A stretch of 64,000 nucleotides of DNA from Palsa-504 sp963744575 (GCA_963744575.1 CAVUUF010000013.1:62001-126000), one strand, 5' to 3'. Shown: positions 44,171-52,663, counted from the first letter of the stretch. Notes: generated from the letters alone by a model not told the origin. Numbers and translations: made by a program.

Positions 44171-44590
44171 CAGGACGCTGACCCATTATGTGGGAATGGC
44201 TCGGCCTTGCGATAGCGGGCCGCCAGGGAAAGCCGACGAACGAGAATTCTAAATAGCGTTGCGGGGAGCATCTCGCGCACCACGGAGCGGCACCGATTCC
44301 GGCGCCGTCGAAAGCTCGCGCCGACGCCGCCCGGCGGTCGGCTGCAGCGCCCCCGCGTTTTCCTGAGGAAGCAATATTGCTTTGGGTTAAGCGGCGGGAA
44401 ACATGCCCAGAAATACGTTTTTGTCAATAGGCGACTTTCCGCGCGAGCGGTGCTAGGGTGCTGCCACGCGTGGTCTGGAAGATCGCCAATAAAGCAGTGA
44501 CCAGGCGATATGTAACGATTCTGCATACTCCAGATGGTGGGGGCCGGGTACCGGATCCGCCAGCGATCGCTCAATCAGGAGGGCATGGGG
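44171..44590. other. 420-bp upstream region of the second APC permease
   Basis: There is no gene here. It holds a perfect 14-bp palindrome AAGCAATATTGCTT (44369-44382), an extended -10-like TGCTAGGGT (44451-44459) and an AT-richer stretch than its surroundings. The palindrome is a plausible Lrp/AsnC-like or other regulator site controlling an amino-acid transporter, but that is inference. Confidence 0.45.
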
Positions 44591-46270
44591 ATGAGTACCG
44601 CAGACCGATCGGGGGCCGTACTCCGCCGTGACGTGGGGCTGCTGCCGCTGTTCATGGTCTCGGCCGGCTCGGTCATCGGATCCGGCTGGCTGCTCGGCAC
44701 CTTGAACGCGTCCAAGGTCGCCGGAGCCGCGGCCATCATCTCGTGGATCATCTGCGTGATCCTGCTGATCGGCATCGCGCTGATCTACTCCGAGCTCGGC
44801 TCCACCTACCCCATCTCCGGCAGCACCGCGCGGTTCACCTGGATCCACGCCGGGACCCTGGGCGGCTTCTTCGCCGGGACCTACTCCTACCTGCAGGCGA
44901 TGGCCGTCGCGCCGATCGAGGTCGAGGCCACGCTCGGGTACCTCGACGCCAAGGTCTGGCACGGCCTGGTGAATGCGCAGGGCCTGCTCACCGGGAAGGG
45001 CCTGCTCGTCGCCATCCTCTTCATGTTCTTCTTCACCGCGGTCAACCTGATCGGCATCAGGTGGATGGCCAGGACCAACACGGTCATGACGTGGTGGAAG
45101 ATCGCGGTGCCCATCGTCACCATCATCTTCATCGCCACCAAGGTCTTCCACACCTCGAACTTCACCACCGGCGGTTTCTTCCAGTACGGCGTCAAGGGCG
45201 TGTTCATCGCGCTCCCGCTCGGTGTCCTCTTCGCCCTGGAGGGCTTCGAGCAGGCCGCCCAGCTGGCCGGCGAGGCGCGCAACCCCAGGCGGGACGTGCC
45301 GATCGCGGTGGTCGGCTCCATGCTCATGGGTGCGGCCATCTACATGCTGCTCCAGGTTACCTTCACCGGCGCGGTCAACCCGGCCGACATCGCCCACGGC
45401 TGGGCCAACCCGTTCGGCAACGCCGGCACGTTCGGCCCGTACTACACCCTGGCCACCGCGGCCGGCCTGGGCTGGCTCGGGGTCATCTTGGTCATCGACG
45501 CGGTGATCTCGCCCGCCGGCACCGGCCTGGTCTACATTAGCTCGGCCTCGCGGCTGTCCTACTCGCTGGCCAAGACCCGGTACGTGCCGCCGGTGTTCGC
45601 CGCCATCGACCGGCGCGGCGTGCCCTGGTTCAGCATCATCTTCGGCGGCGTCTTCGGCTGCATCCTGTTCCTGCCGTTCGGCAGCTGGGCGGCGCTGGTC
45701 GGGGCCATCACCGCGGCCTCCTCGTTCATGTACAGCTTCGCGCCCGTCGCCGCGGTGTCGCTGCGCAAGAGCGACCCGGACCGGATCAGGCCGTACAAGG
45801 CGCCGATCCTGCACATCATCGCCCCGTTCAGCTTCGTGGTCTCCGGCCTCATCATCTACTGGAGCGGCACCGCGAACGTGATCAAGCTCGACCTGGCCGT
45901 GATCTTCTTCCTGATCCTCTACGTCATCGCCCGCCGGGTCGACCCGAACCAGGCACCGCTGGACTTCCGGGCCGGCTCGTTCGCGATCCCGTGGATCATC
46001 GGCCTGACGATCTTCTCCATCTTCGGCGGCAGCTACATCGGCGGCATCAGCAACGCCGCGACCGGCGGCTACGCGACGTTCCTAGGCATCAAGATCCACC
46101 ACCACCTGCCGTTCTGGTGGGACATCGGTGCCATCGCCGTCTTCGCCCTGATCGTGTTCTATTACGGCGTGAACAGCCGCCTGGGCCCGCAGCGGATCCA
46201 GGCGAACGCCGAGGAGGCCCAAAAGGACGCCAACCAGGAAGAGGAGGTTATGGGCGCCGCTGCCCACTGA
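44591..46270 (+). CDS. APC-family permease
   Basis: The protein has 559 residues from ATG 44591; AGGAGG lies seven bases upstream, which favours it over the ATG six bases earlier. There are twelve or more hydrophobic spans. Hallmarks are LLPLFMVSAGSVIGSGWLLG (helix 1), YSELGSTYPISGSTARF and LFALEGFEQAAQLAGEARNP (helix 6 region). The C-terminal tail is acidic. It belongs to the amino acid/polyamine/organocation transporters; substrate unknown. A degraded aldehyde dehydrogenase gene converges on its 3' end, which may hint at former amine catabolism. Confidence 0.9.
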   Translation: MSTADRSGAVLRRDVGLLPLFMVSAGSVIGSGWLLGTLNASKVAGAAAIISWIICVILLIGIALIYSELGSTYPISGSTARFTWIHAGTLGGFFAGTYSYLQAMAVAPIEVEATLGYLDAKVWHGLVNAQGLLTGKGLLVAILFMFFFTAVNLIGIRWMARTNTVMTWWKIAVPIVTIIFIATKVFHTSNFTTGGFFQYGVKGVFIALPLGVLFALEGFEQAAQLAGEARNPRRDVPIAVVGSMLMGAAIYMLLQVTFTGAVNPADIAHGWANPFGNAGTFGPYYTLATAAGLGWLGVILVIDAVISPAGTGLVYISSASRLSYSLAKTRYVPPVFAAIDRRGVPWFSIIFGGVFGCILFLPFGSWAALVGAITAASSFMYSFAPVAAVSLRKSDPDRIRPYKAPILHIIAPFSFVVSGLIIYWSGTANVIKLDLAVIFFLILYVIARRVDPNQAPLDFRAGSFAIPWIIGLTIFSIFGGSYIGGISNAATGGYATFLGIKIHHHLPFWWDIGAIAVFALIVFYYGVNSRLGPQRIQANAEEAQKDANQEEEVMGAAAH

Positions 46271-46327
46271 CGCGGGACCGCGGGCCCCGCCACCGCCGGG
46301 CCCTCCCGGCTATCCGGGCCGGAACAC

Positions 46328-46700
46328 TTATCCGGGCAGGAACACGCACTTGGTGGCCAGGTACGTGTGCAGCCCCTCCGGTCCGTACACGCCGCCCATG
46401 CCGCTGGCCTTGCGGCCGCCCCAGGGCGCCCCGATATCGGGCACGCACAGGTTCACGCCGAACGTCCCCACCCGAGCGCGGCGAGCGATCGTCAAGCCTC
46501 GTTCAGGATCATCGGTCCACACGCTGCCCGCCAGCCCTAACTTGAGTCGTTGGCGATGGCCACCGCCTCGGACTCGTCGTCGTACGGGATCAACGTCACG
46601 ACCGGGCCGTAGATCTCGTCGCCATCATCCGCCACCGGTGCCCCGGCGGTCACTGTGTCCGGCCCCAAGAGTCCTGCTCGCATCTTGGGGGGCAGCGTGA
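46328..46700 (-). pseudogene. C-terminal remnant of an aldehyde dehydrogenase
   Basis: On the - strand EIYGPVVTLIPYDDESEAVAIANDS (split here: EIYGPVVTLIPYD, then DESEAVAIANDS) matches the E-I-x-G-P region of ALDHs. After a short break and frame change, LAGSVWTDDPERGL, GTFGVNLCVPDIGAPWGGRK and SGMGGVYGPEGL continue to the C-terminal FLPG. About 125 of 480 residues survive. The catalytic Cys and cofactor domain are gone, so it is dead. A 17-bp direct duplication overlaps its stop codon (46312-46345). Confidence 0.8.
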
Positions 46701-46783
46701 CGAATGCTGGACAAATTACCGTCAGGGGGTATATCTGGAAGTATTCAGTGCGCTTTTAGCGTGGCGCGGCCGTCGGCATGGGA

Positions 46784-46796
46784 TCATTGTGATCAG
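46784..46796. promoter_or_regulatory. Dyad GATCATTGTGATC upstream of the lipoprotein-TIR unit
   Basis: GATCA-TTG-TGATC is a perfect 5-bp dyad 87 bp before the lipoprotein start. The 11-mer GATCATTGTGA also occurs at 40547-40557 upstream of the first APC permease. It may be part of a -10 element (CACAAT on the - strand) rather than an operator. Confidence 0.25.
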
Positions 46797-46882
46797 AAGG
46801 GTTGAATAACATCAGAGGTTCGGGCCGTCTCCGCGCTTATGTCTCGGTTCTTCCTCCGGTATGACGGCCAAGGGGGGTTACG

Positions 46883-47767
46883 TTGGCCAGAAGGATATTT
46901 CTCGCGGCCGTATGTATATGCCTGGTCTCGGCGTGCGGGAATTCGCCGGTGTCGAGCTCGATATCGGCTGTCAGTTCCGCGGCGCAGTCGCAGGCAGGCC
47001 CGGCGACCTCCCAAGCGGCGACCTCCCAGGCGTCGGCCACTCCGCTGTCCGCGCCGGGTTGCGGCGTTTACTGCCAGCAAGCCGGCGAGAGCGCGGGCAG
47101 TTCACCCCAGGGATATCCGTGTGCTCAGGACGGCTGCCTGCAATGTCCGCCCCAGGGTTGTGTCTCGCTGGGGAGCAGCGGCGCCACGGCCACCAATGGC
47201 ATGATAACGGTCCCGCTGAGCTGCAATCTTTCGGCTGCCTGCCGCGGGGCATTCCTCCTCTGCCTGCCGGGCGCCGGTTTTTGCCAAGGCGGATCGCAGG
47301 TTGATGCGAGTGGTCGCATCGCCGGATCGGACTTCGTTGTTCCCGCGGGAACCTCCAGCGACGTGGCGGCGGCGCTCACTACGGTTGGTAAGCAGCTGGC
47401 CTCGGAAACCGGCGGAATCAGTCCGTGGGTGGTTATCGACATGCTCGACTACGGAATTGTGTATGACAGCCAGTCGAATGGAGGCAGTTTCAGCCTGACG
47501 TCGACCGATCCGCCGACCTTCCCGGCCGGAGCCACCACGAGTTGCGGCCAGGCCGTGTTCGCCGGGGCGGACACGAGCTGCCCGTTCGCGCAGAACGTCG
47601 AGCAGGCGTACTCGAACTCGAACTCCCCGGGTACCGGAACCACCACCGTAACGGCGGTGAGCCCGGTCACGAGTCAGGCATACACGATGCAGTGCACCGG
47701 TCAAATGCCGGTCACCTGCCAAGGTGGGACGAATGCCCTCGTCGAGTTCTACATCCTCTTCTCCTGA
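46883..47767 (+). CDS. Cysteine-rich secreted lipoprotein, unknown family
   Basis: The protein has 294 residues from TTG 46883 with AAGGGGGG upstream. A signal peptide (MARRIFLAAVCICLVSACG) carries the lipobox VSAC. A Ser/Ala linker of about 40 residues precedes a compact domain with 14 further cysteines, dense at CGVYC, CAQDGCLQCPPQGC and CRGAFLLCLPGAGFC. The predicted place is the outer face of the membrane, with disulphides. Its 3' end overlaps the CHASE2-TIR gene by 35 bases, so the two are translationally coupled. The lipoprotein could be a sensor partner or decoy for the CHASE2 domain. I do not recognise the family. Confidence 0.82.
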   Translation: MARRIFLAAVCICLVSACGNSPVSSSISAVSSAAQSQAGPATSQAATSQASATPLSAPGCGVYCQQAGESAGSSPQGYPCAQDGCLQCPPQGCVSLGSSGATATNGMITVPLSCNLSAACRGAFLLCLPGAGFCQGGSQVDASGRIAGSDFVVPAGTSSDVAAALTTVGKQLASETGGISPWVVIDMLDYGIVYDSQSNGGSFSLTSTDPPTFPAGATTSCGQAVFAGADTSCPFAQNVEQAYSNSNSPGTGTTTVTAVSPVTSQAYTMQCTGQMPVTCQGGTNALVEFYILFS

Positions 47768-49445
47768 GCGCTCGCGGAAATGGCTCCTGATCGGGGTGGC
47801 GCTGATCGCGTCGCTGGCGGGCATCGTCATCTACGCGCTGGGTGCGCTGCAGCCACTGCAGAACGCGGCGATTGACGAGGGTTTCACGTTGCAAGGCGCC
47901 CATCCCGCCCCGGCCGGAATCGTCATTGTCGCGGTCGACAACTCCACCTTGCAGCGCATCGACTCCCAGCTGCCTATCCCGCGTTCCTACTATGCGCGCT
48001 TGCTCGATGTTTTGCACCGCGACGGCCCCAGGCTTATCGGCCTTGACCTCCAGTTCATTGGCACCAGCGCGGACCCGCGGCAGGACCGGGCATTGCTCAG
48101 CGCCTTTTCCCGCGACGGGCCCGTGCTTGTCTCTGTCTCGGACGCCGGGACCGGAGCTCCCGTTATCGCCGGAGTGAGCAATCCCCGGGGAGCGGTGCCG
48201 GCCAGCGGCGCCGTGGATACCGGAAGCGACGGAGTCCTCAGGCAGCTGATGTACGTTCAGGTGCACCTGCGGACGTTCGCGATACGAGCCGCCGAGATGG
48301 TGCAGGGCCGGCCGATACCAGCAGCCCAGGTACCTGACAACCACGCGTGGATCGACTATGACGGGCCGCCGGGAACCTATCGGACCTACTCGATGGCGGA
48401 CGTGCTCGACGGTACGGTGCCTGCCTCCGCGTTCGCCGGCAAGATCGTCCTTGTCGGCGTCATCGCGCCAATCGGCAAAGACGTGTTCACCACGTCCGCC
48501 TCCTCCAAGCCGATGTCAGGCGTCGAGGTTCAGGCAAACTCGATCGAAACGGTGCTGCGTGGCTTCCCGCTGCGATCGTCCAGCCCGATCCTGGGCGTGG
48601 CGCTGATCATCGCTCTCGCGCTCGCGCCCGTCTTGCTGAGTCCGCGGGTGAGCTCCCTGCTTGTCGGATTGTCGGCCATCGCGCTCGTTGTCCTATTCCT
48701 CGGCGTAGCCGAGCTCGCCTTCGCTCACGGGCTCATCCTGCCGGTGCCCGGGGCGGTCGTCAGCCTGGGCCTGGCCGCCGGCGGGGTCATCGCCGTGGAG
48801 AACCTCATCGAGCGGCGGAAGCATCGGGCCTTGCACGAGTTCCTCGAGCCCTTCCTGCGGCCGGGCGACAATGCCTTTTTCTTGTCCTACCGGCGAGGCC
48901 AGGGCAACTTCGTGGCCCGAAGTCTGCAGTCGGCCCTGGAGGCGCTCTTCGGCGACAAGAGCGTGTTCATGGACGAGACGACCATCGATCCGGGTCAGGA
49001 GTGGCCGCGGAAGATCCAGGAAGCGATACTGGGCTGCAGCGCCCTGCTCGTCATCATCGGCCCGTACTGGCTCGAGGTGCGGGACGCCGTAACGGGCTCG
49101 CGGCGGCTCGACAATCCCGAAGACTGGGTTCGGCTGGAAATCGAGAAGGGTCTGGCACGCCCGGAAGTAGCCGTCGTCCCGGTCCTGGTCGACGGAGCGA
49201 CCATGCCGGCCAGCAGCGATCTGCCTCCGAGTCTGCGGCCCTTGACCGATCGTGAAGCCTTCGTCCTGGCCGGAACGAGCCTCGACCGGGAGGTCGGTGC
49301 GCTCGCCGACGGGATACGACGAAGTCAGCTCGCCCAGCTGCGGCGCGCAGGCGCACGTCTGCCTCGCGCCGCTGCGGAGGACTTGCGGCTGGTCAGGCGC
49401 CGCGGCAGAAGCCCAGACCTGCCCGCCAGCCCGGATCCTCCCTGA
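47733..49445 (+). CDS. Transmembrane CHASE2-TIR protein
   Basis: The protein has 570 residues from ATG 47733 (AGGTGGGA upstream; GTG 47724 is the alternative). Segment 1 spans residues 15-36. An extracytoplasmic CHASE2 domain covers about 40-270 (GIVIVAVDNSTLQRIDSQLP, YARLLDVLHRDGPRLIGLDL, FAGKIVLVGVIAPIGKDVF, GVEVQANSIETVLRG). Three membrane helices follow at about 285-355, then a cytoplasmic TIR domain at about 378-520 (NAFFLSYRRGQGNFVARSL, VFMDETTIDPGQEWPRKIQE, LLVIIGPYWLEV, VRLEIEKGLA). CHASE2 normally sits on cyclases, kinases or phosphodiesterases. Here it would gate a TIR, a likely NAD+-consuming or signalling domain. Confidence 0.88.
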   Translation: MPSSSSTSSSPERSRKWLLIGVALIASLAGIVIYALGALQPLQNAAIDEGFTLQGAHPAPAGIVIVAVDNSTLQRIDSQLPIPRSYYARLLDVLHRDGPRLIGLDLQFIGTSADPRQDRALLSAFSRDGPVLVSVSDAGTGAPVIAGVSNPRGAVPASGAVDTGSDGVLRQLMYVQVHLRTFAIRAAEMVQGRPIPAAQVPDNHAWIDYDGPPGTYRTYSMADVLDGTVPASAFAGKIVLVGVIAPIGKDVFTTSASSKPMSGVEVQANSIETVLRGFPLRSSSPILGVALIIALALAPVLLSPRVSSLLVGLSAIALVVLFLGVAELAFAHGLILPVPGAVVSLGLAAGGVIAVENLIERRKHRALHEFLEPFLRPGDNAFFLSYRRGQGNFVARSLQSALEALFGDKSVFMDETTIDPGQEWPRKIQEAILGCSALLVIIGPYWLEVRDAVTGSRRLDNPEDWVRLEIEKGLARPEVAVVPVLVDGATMPASSDLPPSLRPLTDREAFVLAGTSLDREVGALADGIRRSQLAQLRRAGARLPRAAAEDLRLVRRRGRSPDLPASPDPP

Positions 49446-49478
49446 TCTCGTCAGCTATCTCCCGGAGATCGCCGGGCC

Positions 49479-49637
49479 GGTGACCGGGTCCGCGTCACCA
49501 TCACCGCCACCGCCGGAACGTGCGCCGACTGCCTGCAGCCCGGCGATCTGATGCGCGGTATCCTCGGCCAGACGCTCGGCGTACCCGTGACCCCGACCGG
49601 CCTCACCTATCCGTCGACCCCGCCGAAGGAGAAATAG
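49479..49637 (+). pseudogene. C-terminal fragment with a CxxC motif, unidentified
   Basis: The frame RVRVTITATAGTCADCLQPG, then DLMRGILGQTLGVPV and a stop at 49635-49637, has the look of the end of a conserved protein with a CADC metal or redox motif. No start or upstream part is present; the CHASE2-TIR gene ends at 49445. It overlaps nothing else and lies just before the MetE-like gene. I could not name the family. Confidence 0.35.
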
Positions 49638-49639
49638 CC

Positions 49640-50758
49640 ATGGCCCGCAGGACCAGTCCTCCGTTCCGCGCCGATCACGTCGGCAGCCTGCTGCGCCCGA
49701 AGCGGCTGCTGCAGGCGCGCGATGACTTCGCGGCCGGGCGGATCCCGGCGGCGGACCTGCGCGCCATCGAAGACGACGAGATCACGCGCGCGGTCCGGAT
49801 GCAGGAGGAGGTGGGCCTGCAGTCCGCCACCGACGGCGAGTTCCGCCGGGCCTCCTGGCACATGGACTTCATCTACGCCCTCGGCGGGATCTCCAGGGCG
49901 CCCGGCCACCTGGCGGTGAAGTTTCACAACGCGGCCGGGGACATCGAGTGGACCCCGGCGTCGATCCGCGTCGACGGCAAGCTCGAGATCGACGAGACGA
50001 TCTTCGGCGAGGCGTTCGCGTTCCTGAAGTCGCACGTGACCACGGCGGTGCCGAAGCTGACGATCCCGTCGCCGAACATGGTGCACTACCGCGGCGGCCC
50101 GGCCTCGATCGACCAGTCGGTGTACCCGGACATAGAGGAGTTCTGGGCCGACCTGGCCGCGGCCTACGCCGGCGAGGTGGCCAGGCTCGGCGCGCTGGGC
50201 TGCACCTACCTGCAGTTCGACGACACCAGCCTGGCCTACCTGAACGACCCGGCGCAGCGCGCCGAGATCGCCGGGCGCGGCGAGGACGCCGAGCACATGC
50301 ACCTGCGCTACATCCGGCAGATCAACGCGGCGGTCACGGGCAAGCCCGCCGGGATGGCCATCACCACGCACATGTGCCGGGGGAACTTCCGCTCCTCCTG
50401 GGTCGCCTCCGGCGGCTATGACTTCGTGGCCGAGGCGCTGTTCTCCGAGCTGGACGTGGACGGCTTCTTCCTGGAGTACGACGACGAGCGCTCCGGCGGC
50501 TTCGAGCCGCTGCGGTTCGTGCCCGCGGGCAAGATGGTGGTCCTGGGCCTGGTCACCACCAAGCGCCCCGGGCTGGAGTCCAAAGACGACCTCAAGCGCC
50601 GGATCAACGAGGCCGCCAGGTACGTCCCGCTGGACCAGCTGTGCCTGTCCGGCCAGTGCGGCTTCTCCTCCACCTTCGAAGGCAACGCCCTGACCTATGA
50701 CGACCAGATGGCCAAGCTCGACCTCATCGTGGAAACCGCCCGCGAGATCTGGGGCTAG
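49640..50758 (+). CDS. Cobalamin-independent methionine synthase-like protein (MetE C-terminal type)
   Basis: The protein has 372 residues from ATG 49640 with GAAGGAGA upstream. It is a single TIM-barrel of the UROD/MetE C-terminal class: FRADHVGSLLRPKRLLQARD, QSATDGEFRRASWHMDFIYA, YLQFDDTSLAYL, THMCRGNFRSSW (zinc-type His-x-Cys) and LCLSGQCGFSSTFEGN (Cys). Zinc ligands H, C and the distal C are present. Such short paralogues probably transfer methyl groups to thiols, but not necessarily from methyltetrahydrofolate. A MetF-like gene follows 92 bp on, which supports a one-carbon role. Confidence 0.88.
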   Translation: MARRTSPPFRADHVGSLLRPKRLLQARDDFAAGRIPAADLRAIEDDEITRAVRMQEEVGLQSATDGEFRRASWHMDFIYALGGISRAPGHLAVKFHNAAGDIEWTPASIRVDGKLEIDETIFGEAFAFLKSHVTTAVPKLTIPSPNMVHYRGGPASIDQSVYPDIEEFWADLAAAYAGEVARLGALGCTYLQFDDTSLAYLNDPAQRAEIAGRGEDAEHMHLRYIRQINAAVTGKPAGMAITTHMCRGNFRSSWVASGGYDFVAEALFSELDVDGFFLEYDDERSGGFEPLRFVPAGKMVVLGLVTTKRPGLESKDDLKRRINEAARYVPLDQLCLSGQCGFSSTFEGNALTYDDQMAKLDLIVETAREIWG

Positions 50759-50839
50759 GGACCTCTCCCTGGAAATCAGGTATCCACCATGCATCAACCA
50801 GTCTCCGGGGCCGCCCACGCCCCGGGCGATACTGGTGTC

Positions 50840-50854
50840 GTGGACCCCTCATGA
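50840..50854 (+). CDS. Possible 4-codon leaderless upstream ORF coupled to metF
   Basis: GTG-GAC-CCC-TCA-TGA encodes four residues and a stop whose ATGA overlaps the metF-like start codon at 50851. GATACT at 50828-50833 would start transcription at about this GTG. This would feed ribosomes to metF, which lacks a clear ribosome site. Confidence 0.3.
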   Translation: MDPS

Positions 50855-51705
50855 GCCTGCGCGAACGGCTGGCCTCGGACGGCTTCGCGGTCACCGCGGA
50901 GATCAGCCCGCCCCGCGGCGCGGGCACCGGCCCGATCACGGAAACCGCCGCGCTGCTGCGGGACTGGGTCAACGCCGTCAACGTCACCGACAACCAGGGC
51001 TCCAACGCGCGGCTGGCCAGCTGGGCGGGCAGCCTGGCCGCGATGGCCGCCGGGCTCGAACCGGTGATGCAGATGACCTGCCGGGACCGCAACCGCATCG
51101 CGCTCCAGTCCGACCTGCTCGGGGCGTCGGCGCTGGGTATCCGCAACGTCCTGGTGATGACCGGCGACCACCCGAAGTCCGGCGACCATCCGGAAGCCAA
51201 GCCGGTGTTCGACCTGGACAGCGTCCAGTTGCTGTGGACGCTGCGGGACCAGGGCGCGCTGCTGTCCGGCCGCCCGCTGGACCCGCGGCCTGACTGCTTT
51301 CTCGGCGCGGTGGAGAACCCGTTCGCGCCGCCGGCCGAATTCCGGGCCGACCGGCTCGGCAAGAAGGTCGCGGCCGGCGCGCAGTTCGTGCAGACCCAGT
51401 TCGTCTTTGACGTCGCGGCCTTCGAACGGTGGATGACGCAGGTCCGTGACCTGGGCCTGCCCGAGCGGTGCGCTATCCTGGCCGGCGTCGGCGCGGTCAG
51501 GTCCCGGCGGGCGCCCGACGACGTGTACCGCAGGCTGCGCGCGGTCCCGGCGGACCAGACCGCCGCCGAGGGCGCGCGGCTCGCGGCCGAGACCATCCAG
51601 CGACTGAGTACGATCGAGGGTGTCGCCGGTTCGCCGTTCCCGCCCAGCGTGCTCCGGACGGTGGACCCGCACCTGGAGTCGGTGTGCGAGGCCGATCTGA
51701 GCTGA
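50851..51705 (+). CDS. metF: Methylenetetrahydrofolate reductase-like protein, divergent C-terminus
   Basis: The protein has 284 residues. The barrel begins AVTAEISPPRGAGTGPITET. The folate/FAD motifs VNVTDNQGSNARLASW, MTCRDRNRIALQSDLLG and NVLVMTGDHPKSGDHP are present, and the FVQTQFVFDVAAFERW segment is intact. After GVGAVRSR the sequence jumps to PDDVYRRLRAVPADQ, about 16 codons shorter than relatives. The last 30 residues (GSPFPPSVLRTVDPHLESV) do not match the usual end. The usual reaction reduces methylene-THF to methyl-THF with NAD(P)H. Activity of this shortened form is uncertain. Confidence 0.8.
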   Translation: MSLRERLASDGFAVTAEISPPRGAGTGPITETAALLRDWVNAVNVTDNQGSNARLASWAGSLAAMAAGLEPVMQMTCRDRNRIALQSDLLGASALGIRNVLVMTGDHPKSGDHPEAKPVFDLDSVQLLWTLRDQGALLSGRPLDPRPDCFLGAVENPFAPPAEFRADRLGKKVAAGAQFVQTQFVFDVAAFERWMTQVRDLGLPERCAILAGVGAVRSRRAPDDVYRRLRAVPADQTAAEGARLAAETIQRLSTIEGVAGSPFPPSVLRTVDPHLESVCEADLS

Positions 51706-51744
51706 GCGCTGGCCGGCGCCCCGGAATCCGGGGATGATCGAGGG

Positions 51745-52641
51745 GTGAGCGACGACGAGCCGCGCGGGGGCACGGTCGCGACCGCCACCGGGGAACTGGC
51801 GCCGCCGAAGCGCATCCCGGTCAACGGCAGGCCGATCAGGCTCCGCTGGCTGCAGCAGGTCATCTGGTCGTTCCTGGCGGCGAACGTCGGCGCGCTGATC
51901 ATCTCCGCCTTGTATTACCTGTTCGTCGAGCTGAGGTGGCACATCGGCAGCCACACCTACCTGTACCTCAAGCCGGACTGGGACCACCTGTTCGGTTTCC
52001 GCGGCTGGGCCGCTGACCGGCACGACGTGCGCGACGTGTACGAGGCGGTGCTGGCCACCTTGTTCGTCAAGTCGCTGCTGGCCAACTGGCGCAAGGGCGT
52101 CTGGCGGGCCCCGGCCTGGTACGTGGTGCTCTCGCCGGTCCTGATCGTGGTGGTGGCGTTCCCGATCGTGGCCGCGGGCATCTGGCTGATCGACTACGCG
52201 CTGCCGTACCTCTGGCACGCGATCTTCGCGCACCACGCGCTGCGCAACCCGGTGCACACGCCGCCACGGCTGGACTGGCTGGGCACCTACCTGGCCGGCT
52301 TCCCGTGGCAGCCGGTGGTGATCGGTATCCTGGCCGGCCTGGTCGTGCACCGCGTCTACGCCCCGGCTGGCAATACGATCCAGCTCTACTTCATCGGCCG
52401 GTCGGTGGACCGGACCAGGGACGCGATCGCGGCCGGGGAGGAGAACCCGAACCAGCACCTGCCCCGCTGGCCCTGGCCCCCGGTGATCAGGGAGCGGGCC
52501 GCCTGGATCATGGCCAGCAACCAGCCGGTGCCGGACCGGACCCTGGACATCAGATGGGCGGTGCGGATCGTGCTCGTCGTGCTCGCTGCCCTGGCCATCT
52601 ACGGCGCCTACGTCCGCTACCTAGTCGCCAAGGGCCACTGA
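51745..52641 (+). CDS. Multi-pass membrane protein of unknown function
   Basis: The protein has 298 residues, GTG start. GATGAT six bases upstream suggests a leaderless message. Membrane spans lie at about residues 35-58 (LQQVIWSFLAANVGALIISALYYL), 115-150 (YVVLSPVLIVVVAFPIVAAGIWL), 180-200 and 270-290. Loops are rich in His and Trp (LWHAIFAHHALRNPVHTPPR). Cytoplasmic segments are rich in Arg and Pro. I recognise no family. It follows metF by 39 bp and may be in the same transcript, but there is no functional link. Confidence 0.75.
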   Translation: MSDDEPRGGTVATATGELAPPKRIPVNGRPIRLRWLQQVIWSFLAANVGALIISALYYLFVELRWHIGSHTYLYLKPDWDHLFGFRGWAADRHDVRDVYEAVLATLFVKSLLANWRKGVWRAPAWYVVLSPVLIVVVAFPIVAAGIWLIDYALPYLWHAIFAHHALRNPVHTPPRLDWLGTYLAGFPWQPVVIGILAGLVVHRVYAPAGNTIQLYFIGRSVDRTRDAIAAGEENPNQHLPRWPWPPVIRERAAWIMASNQPVPDRTLDIRWAVRIVLVVLAALAIYGAYVRYLVAKGH

Positions 52642-52663
52642 GGCGCCGCGCCAGCCCCGTGAA

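Noticed and set aside
40547..46794. Shared 11-mer GATCATTGTGA as a regulon operator
   Set aside because: Two occurrences are too few and the match may just be a CACAAT -10 box on the - strand; kept only as a low-confidence site.
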